Shown piece after piece: positions 1 through 8,924 of a DNA stretch of 64,000 nucleotides; positions within the stretch are counted from its first letter, which is position 1; each line of letters starts with the position of its first letter. The position numbers and the translations under genes were made by a program. The notes under the pieces are model-generated. The model was not told the origin of the DNA, made no database searches, and saw nothing but the letters and a program-made list of their open reading frames with translations. Source of the DNA: DATNPX01 sp036702975 (lineage in GTDB: Bacteria > Cyanobacteriota > Vampirovibrionia > Obscuribacterales > Obscuribacteraceae); contig DATNPX010000006.1 of NCBI GenBank assembly GCA_036702975.1, positions 248,001-312,000 on the forward strand, in the 5' to 3' direction.

Positions 1-39
1 TACGAAGTAGCTCAATTAGTTAGTCGCGAATCCGAGTAA
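1..39 (+). CDS. Possible 3' end of an upstream gene (partial)
   Basis: Frame 1 is open from the first base and ends at a TAA at 37-39, giving a 12-residue tail (YEVAQLVSRESE). It is too short to assign. It could be the end of a gene lying left of the window or chance. Confidence 0.2.
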   Translation, partial: YEVAQLVSRESE

Positions 40-114
40 GCTTTAACGTTCGCCCAATGTTGATGCAAGATATGCTAAATCGACTGTTGCTAGTTACAGG
101 TAGAGGAGTGAGCC

Positions 115-708
115 TTGAGAATAGTCACAGATGTAGGCGGATTAAGCTTCGACGAAATATTACCCACATTGTCTTCAGAAAAAAGAGACTTTGTGCAGAC
201 CATCATAGAAAGACGCAAGACTCGCACCCGTCCAAAACCGTCTAAAAAACTGCTCGACAGATCGGCACTATTGTCCACGCAGAAACGAGCACGGCTAATC
301 GATCAAGTCGCCTTACTTGTCGATGAAAATATGTACGGCCGCTCAAATTTATGTTTTCAATTCGCCGAATTAATCCAAAGAGCGCTCACGCATTCTGGTT
401 TACCAGCTAAGGCGGTTGTTGGAATGGCCCGCTATCTTGACCGCCATGAAACAATCCTGTTTGAATGGCGGCACGCCTGGGTTGAGTGCGGTGACGAAGT
501 TATAGACGGAAACGTTGACATACTCTCTGAAAATCCCTTTGTACCGCGAACCGTTTCGGTCCGTCCATATTGGGGGAGTATATCGGAACTTCCAAAAGAT
601 CGAACCCTAGAGCCATTGCCTTTATCGCTCCCATACGACAATGACGTTGAGACTAAGTGGTGGCCTGATTTAAAGACATGGTGGCAAACCGAGCTTTTAC
701 GAAGCTAA
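115..708 (+). CDS. Transglutaminase-like cysteine hydrolase domain protein
   Basis: This 197-residue protein has the arrangement of a transglutaminase-like (papain-fold) core. A cysteine at about residue 80 starts a helix (NLCFQFAELIQ), a histidine follows at 120 in RHAWVE, and an aspartate at 131 lies in VIDGNVD. These match the Cys-His-Asp triad order of the superfamily. No signal peptide is visible, so it is probably cytoplasmic. The first 75 residues are charged and unassigned. The TTG start at 115 is chosen because AGAGGAG lies at 102-108. Substrate and role are unknown; the family includes proteases, peptide-processing enzymes and cross-linking enzymes. A decayed integrase lies next to it, so it may be accessory DNA. 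Confidence 0.6.
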   Translation: MRIVTDVGGLSFDEILPTLSSEKRDFVQTIIERRKTRTRPKPSKKLLDRSALLSTQKRARLIDQVALLVDENMYGRSNLCFQFAELIQRALTHSGLPAKAVVGMARYLDRHETILFEWRHAWVECGDEVIDGNVDILSENPFVPRTVSVRPYWGSISELPKDRTLEPLPLSLPYDNDVETKWWPDLKTWWQTELLRS

Positions 709-843
709 GTCAGCCGCTAACTCCACATAAACGGCCTCAGTCTCTGGTTCGATAAGTCCGGCCTTGTCTTTCGATGCTGCCTCGACTTGGAAGACAGTCT
801 GTAAATACACATAGAAAGTCTTTTCTTCTTTTCTGTTATTCAT
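697..843 (-). CDS. Small hypothetical protein, 48 residues
   Basis: An ATG at 843 opens a 48-codon frame ending in TAA at 697-699, overlapping the tail of the transglutaminase-like gene on the other strand by 12 bases. The peptide starts MNNRKEEKTFYVYLQ and becomes acidic and alanine-rich (EPETEAVYVELAADL). GAGGT lies about nine bases before the start. I do not recognise it. It has no membrane segment. Chance cannot be excluded at this length. Confidence 0.35.
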   Translation of the reverse strand: MNNRKEEKTFYVYLQTVFQVEAASKDKAGLIEPETEAVYVELAADLAS

Positions 844-864
844 CGCCGTCGACCTCTATAAGCT

Positions 865-2056
865 TTATGCGTTCGAGCGGGCTATTCTCAATGACGAGCC
901 GTTGATCAGTCCCTCAATAACATCGCCAGCTCTCTGAATCTCTGGGCGAAACGGTTCCAAGTTTCGGCTGATATGACGAGCGGTAATGCCTCGGTTCGAG
1001 TGATTGAGAAGTCCGGCAATAGCAAGGAATCCATGCGCAAAGCGAAACACAAACCTGCATGTCCACGCCTGAGATCATGCGGAGAGATCGTTAATCCCGT
1101 TCTGTTGGCAATCATCTTGGTTGCGTAATGCTATGTAGTCATAGGGACGGTACGGGTTGGCGGCGTCATGTGACAAGACTTCGTGAGCGCCGGAAAGACG
1201 AAGATGCTTGATGCGGACTTGTGTCGGCGAGAGAAGATCTCGAGAAGTATGGACGACATCGGCAACTCATGCCAGCGCTGATTCTTTTCGAAGACTTTGA
1301 ATGTTTTCTTTTTCAAGTCAACATTGGCGCACGTCAACGACATGGCAAAAGTCCGCCGTAAGCCTGAAAAGAAGAGAATCTTGAAAAGATCTTGTTCGTC
1401 TGGAGAGAGTCGAGAGAATGCCGAACAGAGCGGGATATTGGTGCTCGTAGATCGCAAGTTCTTTAACGTTCGTCCGATTCCATAGTCCCAGCTGCCCGGT
1501 TCGCTTGACCGGGTTGTTCTTAAAGATAGGCTCTCCGTCTGCAGTCTCGTAATATGCCTGCGCGAACGAAAAGACGGCGCTCAGAACTCGGAGACACTGA
1601 TTTGCTTTGATCTTCTGAGTCTTGCCGATCTCTCGTAACTTGTCTTCGCACATAGATCTTGAAATAGACTTTAACGGTAAGTTAGACCACGACGACACGA
1701 CGAGAAGGCTTTAAAAAGACACCGATATGTGTACTCCGTCTGGCCGCAATGTTTGCCTTCCCGCGCCCGCATGAACTCCTCAACCGCTTCCTTAACTGTG
1801 ACATTGGCTCGTCGGCGATTGTCCTCCTCTTTGTTCTGCGCCTTTTGGGTTTCTTGCGGGTCGATTCCTAGCTGTAGCCCTCTTAATTCCTCAATAGCCC
1901 TGTTCCTAGCCTCTTCAGGTAAAAGCTGTGGGAAATGACCGAGAGTGATCGCTTTGTTCTTCCCACTGCCCCGTAGCTTGGCGTTAACGAAGAACGTTCG
2001 GGTTCCGACCTGTGACACCTTGAGCGATTTTTGAAGGTGGCTGAAGGTGCCCGAGT
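865..2056 (-). pseudogene. Decayed tyrosine recombinase/integrase (P4-like)
   Basis: Pieces of one integrase lie in order but in shifting frames on the minus strand. An N-terminal arm-binding part (about 2056-1671) contains AITLGHFPQLLPEEAR, typical of DUF4102-type integrases. A core-binding part follows (about 1698-1318), then a catalytic part with the first arginine in FFSGLRRT and a beta-hairpin Lys region (about 1457-1131). The SPHDLRRG box II motif sits near 1080. The last piece (about 1050-865) has GLLNHSNRGITARHI, where the nucleophilic tyrosine expected after TAR reads His (CAT). At least three frame breaks plus this substitution make it non-functional. No tRNA or paired att repeat was found nearby. 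Confidence 0.8.
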
Positions 2057-2168
2057 ACCCCCAATTCTTATCGACTGATTAAGACTTTTACCGGCTGTCA
2101 AGTAGAAGTATAGGATTGTGACATAAGTTTCCCAGGTTCCGCTTGTTCGGTAGTTGCTCGGAGGATTT

Positions 2169-3200
2169 ATGAATACTCAAACAGACCAACTGAATTACAA
2201 GTTTGGGCTGGACACTGAGAGTACGAATGGGTTTAATCCGCTGAGCACCACTTTACCTACCGTTCATCCGCAGCCAGCGTCTTTCTCCGACCTCGCGGCT
2301 GCACCAGTTGTTGAGGCAAAAATTGCCGATGCTGGTGCATTCCGTGAATTTGTCTCGTCCAAAGTACCTAAGTTAACGACCCCTGCGCCGTTCACACCCA
2401 AGTCAGTCGCCGTATCCGGTAGCGCAGTTCCTAGCGCATCCGCGCCGACGGCCGGCACCACCCCAACAACCACAGCTCCTTATCCAAGATCAACTGCTAG
2501 TCGAACCGAACGGCTCAACACCATTCCATCCAAACTGGCCGAAAAGAACGAATCTTCGTCGCAAGATGCTGATCAAAAAATCGCCATCAAAAGAATTCGT
2601 TCTACTTTCAAAGTCGCAGGTGCACTCTTAATTGCGACTCTTCTAATCGGCACAATCTGGCTCGGCATGCAAAAACTAGAAACATACAAGCCGACCATAA
2701 CGATGAAAGTCGCAAATTGCGCTGCAGCAGTTGGAGCGCCGTCTCTTGCGTTACGAATATTCGACGACAACTTCAACGACAAAAAGTACGTCAACGTACT
2801 AATCGAATGGGCCAATAGCAGTCGTTCACACAAAAAGTTCGAAGTCGCAATGAAATACCTCAACCGTGCCGTCGAACTCGATCCGACTTCTGCGCTTGCC
2901 TACAACAATCGTGCTTGCACTCAAGTTGCGCTTGGTAAATATCAAGCTGCAGTTGCCGATTTTACCGAAGCCATTGCTTTGGAACCAGATTCGGTGCGCT
3001 ACTGGATGAATCGTGCGAACTGTTACGTTCAGATGAAGCAATATAAGTTGGCAATTCAGAACTATGATTTTGCCATAGCGCACGGCAATAAGTCAGCCGT
3101 TGAGCAAAAAGCGCAAGTCATAAAACTGATGAGAACAGCTTCTCATGCACTTCATGCCAATCACACCGTCCATGTAGTTCACGCCAAGACCGCTCACTAA
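2169..3200 (+). CDS. Membrane-anchored TPR protein
   Basis: The product has 343 residues. Residues 1-145 are low-complexity, rich in Pro, Thr, Ala and Ser. A single membrane segment (LLIATLLIGTIWLGM) lies near 150-167. Tetratricopeptide repeats follow at about 200-305 (for example AYNNRACTQVALGKYQAA and YWMNRANCYVQMKQYKLA). The tail contains several histidines (HALHANHTVHVVHAKTAH). The ATG at 2169 is preferred over an upstream TTG because CGGAGGA lies just before it. The likely topology is a cytoplasmic disordered N terminus and an extracytoplasmic TPR domain for protein-protein contacts, but the partner is unknown. The gene stands alone between the integrase remnant and the glucoamylase. Confidence 0.75.
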   Translation: MNTQTDQLNYKFGLDTESTNGFNPLSTTLPTVHPQPASFSDLAAAPVVEAKIADAGAFREFVSSKVPKLTTPAPFTPKSVAVSGSAVPSASAPTAGTTPTTTAPYPRSTASRTERLNTIPSKLAEKNESSSQDADQKIAIKRIRSTFKVAGALLIATLLIGTIWLGMQKLETYKPTITMKVANCAAAVGAPSLALRIFDDNFNDKKYVNVLIEWANSSRSHKKFEVAMKYLNRAVELDPTSALAYNNRACTQVALGKYQAAVADFTEAIALEPDSVRYWMNRANCYVQMKQYKLAIQNYDFAIAHGNKSAVEQKAQVIKLMRTASHALHANHTVHVVHAKTAH

Positions 3201-3310
3201 GTCTACTTTCAACGCCGGCAAAAATACCAGTCGTCAGTAACCACAATTCTCGCTTGGGAGTTATACTGTGACTTCTGTTTTTGGGTTCTTACTGACAGCA
3301 TTTGTGCGCG

Positions 3311-5704
3311 ATGCCAACTTTGAAACACGATAATATCGCCTTCGGTGCGCCTGGTATTGAACCTCGATGGACGGCTGCCAGGAAGCAAGCTGTCGGCACC
3401 GCCTATTCATCGTCAAGCCGAATTTGGTTCACTATTTGGCGTGGCATTCTCACCGAGGTTTACTATCCGACTGTCGACAGAGCCCAGATTCGCGACTTGC
3501 AATTTCTTATCACCGACGGCGAATCTTTTTTTCACGAGGAAAAGCGCAATCTGCATCCTGATATCGAAGCCTTGCCTCATTGCCTTGGTTACAAAATTGC
3601 GATGCGCGAGCATGAAGGTCGATACACTCTCCACAAGACTATTATCTCTGATCCGCATCTGCCAAGCATAATTATGCAGTGCAAGTTGGAATGCGCAGAT
3701 ACGAAACTTGCATCACGGCTTAAGCTGTATGTCTTATGTGCTCCTCACGTGGGTGGTGGTGGACGCGAAAACAATGCGCATATCGTGCATGTCAACGGAA
3801 ACGATTACTTGACCGCAAACAAAGGCAACACCTGGCTGGCACTGGGCGCGAGCGAACCGTTTTCTAAGACATCCTGCGGGTACGTCGGTCACAGTGACGG
3901 TTGGATGGATCTAGACGACAACTATCAAATGGATTGGACGTTCGATTCTGCGGTTAACGGAAACGTGTCTTTGACTGGTGAGTTGTCTCATATTGCGAAT
4001 AAAGATTTCGTCTTGACACTTGCGTTCGGTCATGGAGCTCACAGCGCCGTCACTACGCTGTTGCAAACTCAAAATAGTCCTTTCAAGTCTCAGTTGGAAC
4101 GCTTCACGACCCAGTGGCAACGGGCAGCGAAAAATCGTGAAGACCTAGGCGTAAACTCATCGGACAATGGACGTCTTTACAGTGCGAGCTACAAAATACT
4201 CATGGCACACGAGGATAAGCTAAACCCCGGTGCGCTTATAGCGTCGATGTCAATTCCATGGGGAGAGGCAAAGGGTGATGAAGATCTCGGAGGCTATCAT
4301 CTTGTGTGGCCGCGCGACATGGTCAACAGTGCCACTGGACTTCTTGCAGCCGGCAATAAGGAGACACCCCAGCGCGCCCTGATATTCCTGGCTGCCAGCC
4401 AGCGAGCTGATGGAAGCTTCCCTCAGAATTTCTGGATCAGCGGCGATCCTTATTGGGAAGGATTGCAACTAGACGAGGTGTCCTTCCCGATCTTGCTCGC
4501 TTGGAAGTTGCACAACGAAAATGCCATACTGGGATTTGACCCTTATGAAATGGTGCGTCGTGCGGCTGGATTTTTGGTCCTCAACGGACCTGTCACTCAG
4601 CAAGATCGATGGGAAGAAGTTGGTGGCTACTCTCCGTCTACTTTAGCGGCAAACATTGCCTCGCTAATTTGTGCAGCTGCGTTTTCCAGGTTGCGTGGAG
4701 ATTCCGCAACAGCAGGTTTCCTCGAAGACTACGCAGACTATCTTCGTTGTCACATCGAAGCTTGGACTGTGACTACAAGGGGACGTATTCATCCTGAAGT
4801 ATCTGAACATTTCATTCGAGTTAATCCGATTCGCAGTGCCGATCAAAACGTTCATCCGAATGAGGCGAAGGTTTCGATCGCAAATCGTCCACCAGGAACG
4901 CAAGTAGAATTTGAAGCTCGCGATATTGTGGACGCGGGATTTCTTGAGTTGGTGCGCTACGGAATCTTTTCTGCGGACGATCCCTTGATTGTCAACTCGC
5001 TAAAAGTGGTGGACAAAGTTTTAAAGTGTGATACTCCGTTCGGGCCTGCGTGGCGGCGATACAACAATGATGGATATGGACAACAAGCTGACGGCAGCCC
5101 GTTCGTGCACTATGGGGTCGGCCGTCCATGGCCATTGCTGACTGGCGAACGCGCACACTACGAGCTAGCAGCTGGCAGAAACGTCTCCTCCTACATCAAA
5201 GCGCTCGAACAGTTTGCATCACCGATGGGTCCTCTACCAGAGCAGGTTTGGGATGAGGATGATAACAGCGAGTATCACCTCTACAAAGGCAGACCCACAG
5301 GCAGCGCAATGCCTCTTGCCTGGGCTCATGCCGAGTACATCAAGTTGCTCCGCTCGGTGCGCGATGGTTGCGTTTACGATCTGATACCACAAGTTTATCA
5401 ACGCTACGTCGCCGGTGAGGCTGTGTGCAAATTGATTGAAATCTGGCGCATGAACTGGCAGGTTCCGTCTGTTAGACGGGGTCATATATTACGAATCCAG
5501 GCGGATAGAAGTTTCAAACTCCACTGGTCTTTTGATGGCTGGGAAACCGTACATGATTCTCGATCTGTTGATACCGCTCTTGGTATCGCTTATGTCGATT
5601 TAGATATTGGTTTTCAGCAAACCGCACCGATTCAGTTCACGTTTTTCTGGTTTGGCTGGTCCAGTTGGGAAGGCCGGAATTTCGAAGTTCAAATTAAAAG
5701 CTAA
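3311..5704 (+). CDS. GH15 glucoamylase / glucodextranase-type alpha-glucosidase, cytosolic
   Basis: This 797-residue enzyme releases glucose from the non-reducing end of alpha-glucans. The N-terminal part (about 1-270) matches the beta-sandwich domain of prokaryotic glucoamylases (WFTIWRGILTEVYYP). The (alpha/alpha)6 barrel begins near 290, with GGYHLVWPRDM and ADGSFPQNFW. The general acid is expected in RWEEVGGYSPSTLA (Glu near 435-436) and the base in PEQVWDE (Glu 644). A C-terminal beta-rich region follows. No signal peptide is seen, so it probably acts on intracellular glycogen or imported malto-oligosaccharides. An ATG at 3311 is chosen, though no clear ribosome site precedes it. The following genes continue glucose metabolism. 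Confidence 0.9.
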   Translation: MPTLKHDNIAFGAPGIEPRWTAARKQAVGTAYSSSSRIWFTIWRGILTEVYYPTVDRAQIRDLQFLITDGESFFHEEKRNLHPDIEALPHCLGYKIAMREHEGRYTLHKTIISDPHLPSIIMQCKLECADTKLASRLKLYVLCAPHVGGGGRENNAHIVHVNGNDYLTANKGNTWLALGASEPFSKTSCGYVGHSDGWMDLDDNYQMDWTFDSAVNGNVSLTGELSHIANKDFVLTLAFGHGAHSAVTTLLQTQNSPFKSQLERFTTQWQRAAKNREDLGVNSSDNGRLYSASYKILMAHEDKLNPGALIASMSIPWGEAKGDEDLGGYHLVWPRDMVNSATGLLAAGNKETPQRALIFLAASQRADGSFPQNFWISGDPYWEGLQLDEVSFPILLAWKLHNENAILGFDPYEMVRRAAGFLVLNGPVTQQDRWEEVGGYSPSTLAANIASLICAAAFSRLRGDSATAGFLEDYADYLRCHIEAWTVTTRGRIHPEVSEHFIRVNPIRSADQNVHPNEAKVSIANRPPGTQVEFEARDIVDAGFLELVRYGIFSADDPLIVNSLKVVDKVLKCDTPFGPAWRRYNNDGYGQQADGSPFVHYGVGRPWPLLTGERAHYELAAGRNVSSYIKALEQFASPMGPLPEQVWDEDDNSEYHLYKGRPTGSAMPLAWAHAEYIKLLRSVRDGCVYDLIPQVYQRYVAGEAVCKLIEIWRMNWQVPSVRRGHILRIQADRSFKLHWSFDGWETVHDSRSVDTALGIAYVDLDIGFQQTAPIQFTFFWFGWSSWEGRNFEVQIKS

Positions 5705-5933
5705 AGCTCTTCGGAATTATCTGATCTCTTCCCATCTCTTTGAAAGTTCGATTCTGCTCATGATTCTTGATATTCAATGAACATCTAAGGATTGGCCCGC
5801 CTTTAATGCTTTAATAAGTGCCAGTGACTTTTTTCAGCAACTGATGTGCATCTTGCTGGAAGAGCAAAGGAATATCTGTTTCGGTACCGCGGTTACGCTC
5901 TGGTCCTAGTCAGTGCAATTTAGGAGAACGGAA

Positions 5934-8810
5934 ATGGGCTCATCAACAGCACAAGTGCAAGAGAATCAAGTCAGAAGTCTTCAAAAATACGGACAGTCGA
6001 TTTGGTTGGATTATTTGAGACGAAACCTCCTAACCACCGGAGAATTAAAGCGGTTGGTTGCAGAGGACGGCATTCGTGGCATGACTTCGAATCCATCCAT
6101 TTTCGAGAAAGCTATTGCTGGAAGCACAGATTACGATGAAGCCTTGAAAGACCTGCAGAGAGAGAAAAATCTCGATGCCAAAGGTATTTATGAGCACTTG
6201 GCAGTCGGTGATATCCAGGGTGCTACCGACGTCATGAAGACAGTTTATGATGAAACAAAAGGATTTGACGGTTTCGTCAGTCTTGAAGTCTCTCCCTACC
6301 TCGCCCACGATACTGAAGGCACAATCGAGGAAGCGCGTAGATTATGGAAGTGGGTCGACCGTAAAAACTTGATGATCAAAGTGCCGGCAACGAAGGAAGG
6401 AATTCCAGCGATTCGCACACTTATCTCCGAAGGTTTGAATGTCAACGTTACGCTGCTCTTTGCGCAGGCCACTTACGAACAAGTTCTGGACGCGTACATC
6501 AGCGGTTTGGAAGAGCGTGTCAAAAAAGGTCAGGATATATCTTCCATCAATAGTGTCGCTAGCTTCTTTATCAGCCGAATCGACACTGCAATCGACAACT
6601 TGATTGAAAAGAAAGCAAAAGAGACTCCGCAAAATGCTGACGCCTTGCACAAGATCTTGGGCAAGGTTGCAATTGCGAACGGTAAGCTGACTTATCAGCG
6701 CTTCCAGGAAATTCATAAGAGCGAACGCTGGAAAAAGTTGGCTGAGAAGGGCGCCCATCCTCAACGATTGTTGTGGGCGAGCACTGGCACTAAAAATCCG
6801 AATTATCCCGACACGTTGTACGTCGACGAGTTGATCGGTCAAGAGACTGTGAATACCGTTCCTGTCGCAACCTTTGAAGCCTTCAAGAGCCATGGCAAGC
6901 TTGCTGATACTTTGACCAAGGATATTCAGCAAGCGAAAGCAACTATGGACTCCTTGTCCAAGTACGGTATCAGCATGGAGAAGGTTACGGATCAACTGCT
7001 CGAAGAAGGCGTGAAGCTTTTCTCGGACTCATTCGACAAATTGCTGGCTAATGTAGAAAAAAAGAGACAGGCGGGATTGGGAACCATGCTCAATGAAATC
7101 AGTTGGAAGCTGGGTGCTGACCTAGAGTCCAAAGTAAAAGCATCACTAGAAGATTGGAGAAACAACGGCAAAGTTCGCAAGTTGTGGTCGCAAGACAGTT
7201 CGCTCTGGACTGACACTGACGAAAAGAACTGGTTGGGATGGTTGGGTATCACAGAAGACCAGCTTGCGCACATTGATCATCTCAAGTCGCTTGCAGACGA
7301 TGTGAAAAAGACAGGCTTCAAGCACGCGGTTCTACTTGGAATGGGCGGTTCGAGCCTCGGTCCTGAAGTTCTGGCTAAGACATTTGGATCAGCGTCGGGT
7401 TTCCCCATATTCCATGTGCTCGATTCTACCGATCCCGCACAAGTGAAGCGGGTGGAAGACAGCGTCGACCTTAAGTCCACACTGTTCATCGTCTCCAGCA
7501 AATCAGGTAGCACGCTTGAGCCGAACGTTTTCAAGCAATACTTCTTCGACAAAGTTCGCTCAGTTGTCGGTGCAGACAAAGTAGGCGAACACTTCATCGC
7601 GATCACCGACCCCGGTTCGAAGATGCAGCAAGTCGCTGAAAAGGACAAGTTCCGCCGCATCTTCTTCGGATTGCCGTCAATTGGTGGACGCTATTCAGTT
7701 CTCTCCAATTTCGGTATGGTACCGGCTGCGGTGATGGGAATCGACGTTTCCAAGTTCCTCGATCAGTGTGAATTGATGGTGCAGTCTTGTGCATCTAGCG
7801 TTCCGCCAGAAACTAATCCTGGCGTAGTTCTCGGTGCAATAATGGGAACGCTTGCAAATGCCGGACGCGACAAGGTGACGATAATTGCTTCTTCTGCGAT
7901 TTACGATCTCGGCGCTTGGCTTGAGCAACTACTCGCTGAGTCGACTGGTAAAGAAGGCAAAGGACTCATTCCCGTCGATCAAGAAGCGCTTGCAGCTCCA
8001 GAAAAATACAGTGCCGATAGATTGTTTGCTTATGTGCGTTTGCAAACGAAACCGGACGCAGCGCAAGACAAGGCTGTCGATGCACTTGAAGCCGCTGGCC
8101 ATCCAGTCGTGAGAATCCTCGTCAAAGACATATACGATCTCGGACAGGAATTCTTCCGCTGGGAAATCGCAACCGCTGTTGCAGGCTCGATTATCAAAAT
8201 CAACGCTTTCAATCAGCCGGACGTCGAGGCGAGCAAAGTCGAGACTCGTAAGTTGACTGATGAATTCGAAAAGACTGGTTCATTGCCTGCCGAAGAGCCG
8301 ATCTTGACCGATGGTGCCTTTAAGCTTTTCACTGACAAGAAGAACGCTTCAGAGTTGGCATCGAAAGCTGGTTCCGAAAAGTCGGTCGCAGCGTACTTGA
8401 AAGCACATTTCTCAAGAATTCACGAGAATGATTACGCGGCATTCCTTGGCTATGTTGAGATGAATGCGGAGCACGCTCACTCCTTGCAGACGATTCGCAC
8501 CGCCGTTCGTGACGCTAAGAAAGTAGCAACCTGCTTAGGCTTCGGACCGAGATTCTTGCACTCGACCGGTCAAGCCTACAAGGGCGGACCTAACAGCGGT
8601 GTCTTCCTTCAGATTACCTGTGACGACGCCAAAGATCTGCCAATTCCACAGCAGAAATACACTTTTGGAGTCGTAAAGGCTGCCCAAGCGCGAGGCGACT
8701 TCCAGGTATTGTCTGAGCGCTCTAGACGTGCGTTGCGAATTCACATCACTGGTGATGTTAACGAGGGACTCAAGAAACTCGTTGGTATTGTGGAAGGTGC
8801 GCTTAAATAG
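5934..8810 (+). CDS. tal-pgi: Bifunctional transaldolase / glucose-6-phosphate isomerase
   Basis: A 958-residue fusion. Residues 1 to about 375 are transaldolase: GIRGMTSNPSIFEKAI near the N terminus and the Schiff-base lysine in NLMIKVPATKEG. Residues about 385-958 are phosphoglucose isomerase: LLGMGGSSLGPEVL, SSKSGSTLEPN and GGRYSVLSNFGMVPAA. The first half moves a three-carbon unit between sedoheptulose-7-P and glyceraldehyde-3-P; the second interconverts glucose-6-P and fructose-6-P. Such fusions occur in several bacterial phyla. TAGGAG sits at 5921-5926, seven bases before the ATG at 5934, so an upstream GTG is not used. zwf follows after 114 bases. Both halves look intact. Confidence 0.95.
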   Translation: MGSSTAQVQENQVRSLQKYGQSIWLDYLRRNLLTTGELKRLVAEDGIRGMTSNPSIFEKAIAGSTDYDEALKDLQREKNLDAKGIYEHLAVGDIQGATDVMKTVYDETKGFDGFVSLEVSPYLAHDTEGTIEEARRLWKWVDRKNLMIKVPATKEGIPAIRTLISEGLNVNVTLLFAQATYEQVLDAYISGLEERVKKGQDISSINSVASFFISRIDTAIDNLIEKKAKETPQNADALHKILGKVAIANGKLTYQRFQEIHKSERWKKLAEKGAHPQRLLWASTGTKNPNYPDTLYVDELIGQETVNTVPVATFEAFKSHGKLADTLTKDIQQAKATMDSLSKYGISMEKVTDQLLEEGVKLFSDSFDKLLANVEKKRQAGLGTMLNEISWKLGADLESKVKASLEDWRNNGKVRKLWSQDSSLWTDTDEKNWLGWLGITEDQLAHIDHLKSLADDVKKTGFKHAVLLGMGGSSLGPEVLAKTFGSASGFPIFHVLDSTDPAQVKRVEDSVDLKSTLFIVSSKSGSTLEPNVFKQYFFDKVRSVVGADKVGEHFIAITDPGSKMQQVAEKDKFRRIFFGLPSIGGRYSVLSNFGMVPAAVMGIDVSKFLDQCELMVQSCASSVPPETNPGVVLGAIMGTLANAGRDKVTIIASSAIYDLGAWLEQLLAESTGKEGKGLIPVDQEALAAPEKYSADRLFAYVRLQTKPDAAQDKAVDALEAAGHPVVRILVKDIYDLGQEFFRWEIATAVAGSIIKINAFNQPDVEASKVETRKLTDEFEKTGSLPAEEPILTDGAFKLFTDKKNASELASKAGSEKSVAAYLKAHFSRIHENDYAAFLGYVEMNAEHAHSLQTIRTAVRDAKKVATCLGFGPRFLHSTGQAYKGGPNSGVFLQITCDDAKDLPIPQQKYTFGVVKAAQARGDFQVLSERSRRALRIHITGDVNEGLKKLVGIVEGALK

Positions 8811-8882
8811 CGGCTGGTCGATTCAAACGAAGGACATGCTTATTGTGATTGAATTGATGAACTGAACAGATGGTGAACAAAA

Positions 8883-8903
8883 CGGGCCGCATTGTGCGGC
8901 CCG
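8883..8903. terminator. Perfect GC-rich hairpin before zwf
   Basis: Arms CGGGCCGCA and TGCGGCCCG pair perfectly over nine bases around a TTG loop. On the plus strand no T-tract follows. On the minus strand the hairpin is followed by TTTTGTT, so it is a better terminator for antisense transcripts. It lies nine bases ahead of the zwf ribosome site, so it could also be an attenuator or processing/stability element between tal-pgi and zwf. Confidence 0.5.
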
Positions 8904-8924
8904 AACGCTTTGGGAGTAATTGAA

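Noticed and set aside
1297..1485. Plus-strand open frames opposite the integrase fragments
   Set aside because: They read across the decayed recombinase and show no independent coding signal.
6342..6995. Long minus-strand open frame inside tal-pgi (217 codons)
   Set aside because: It is antisense to a well-supported transaldolase domain, its translation resembles no known fold, and codon bias of the sense gene explains its openness.
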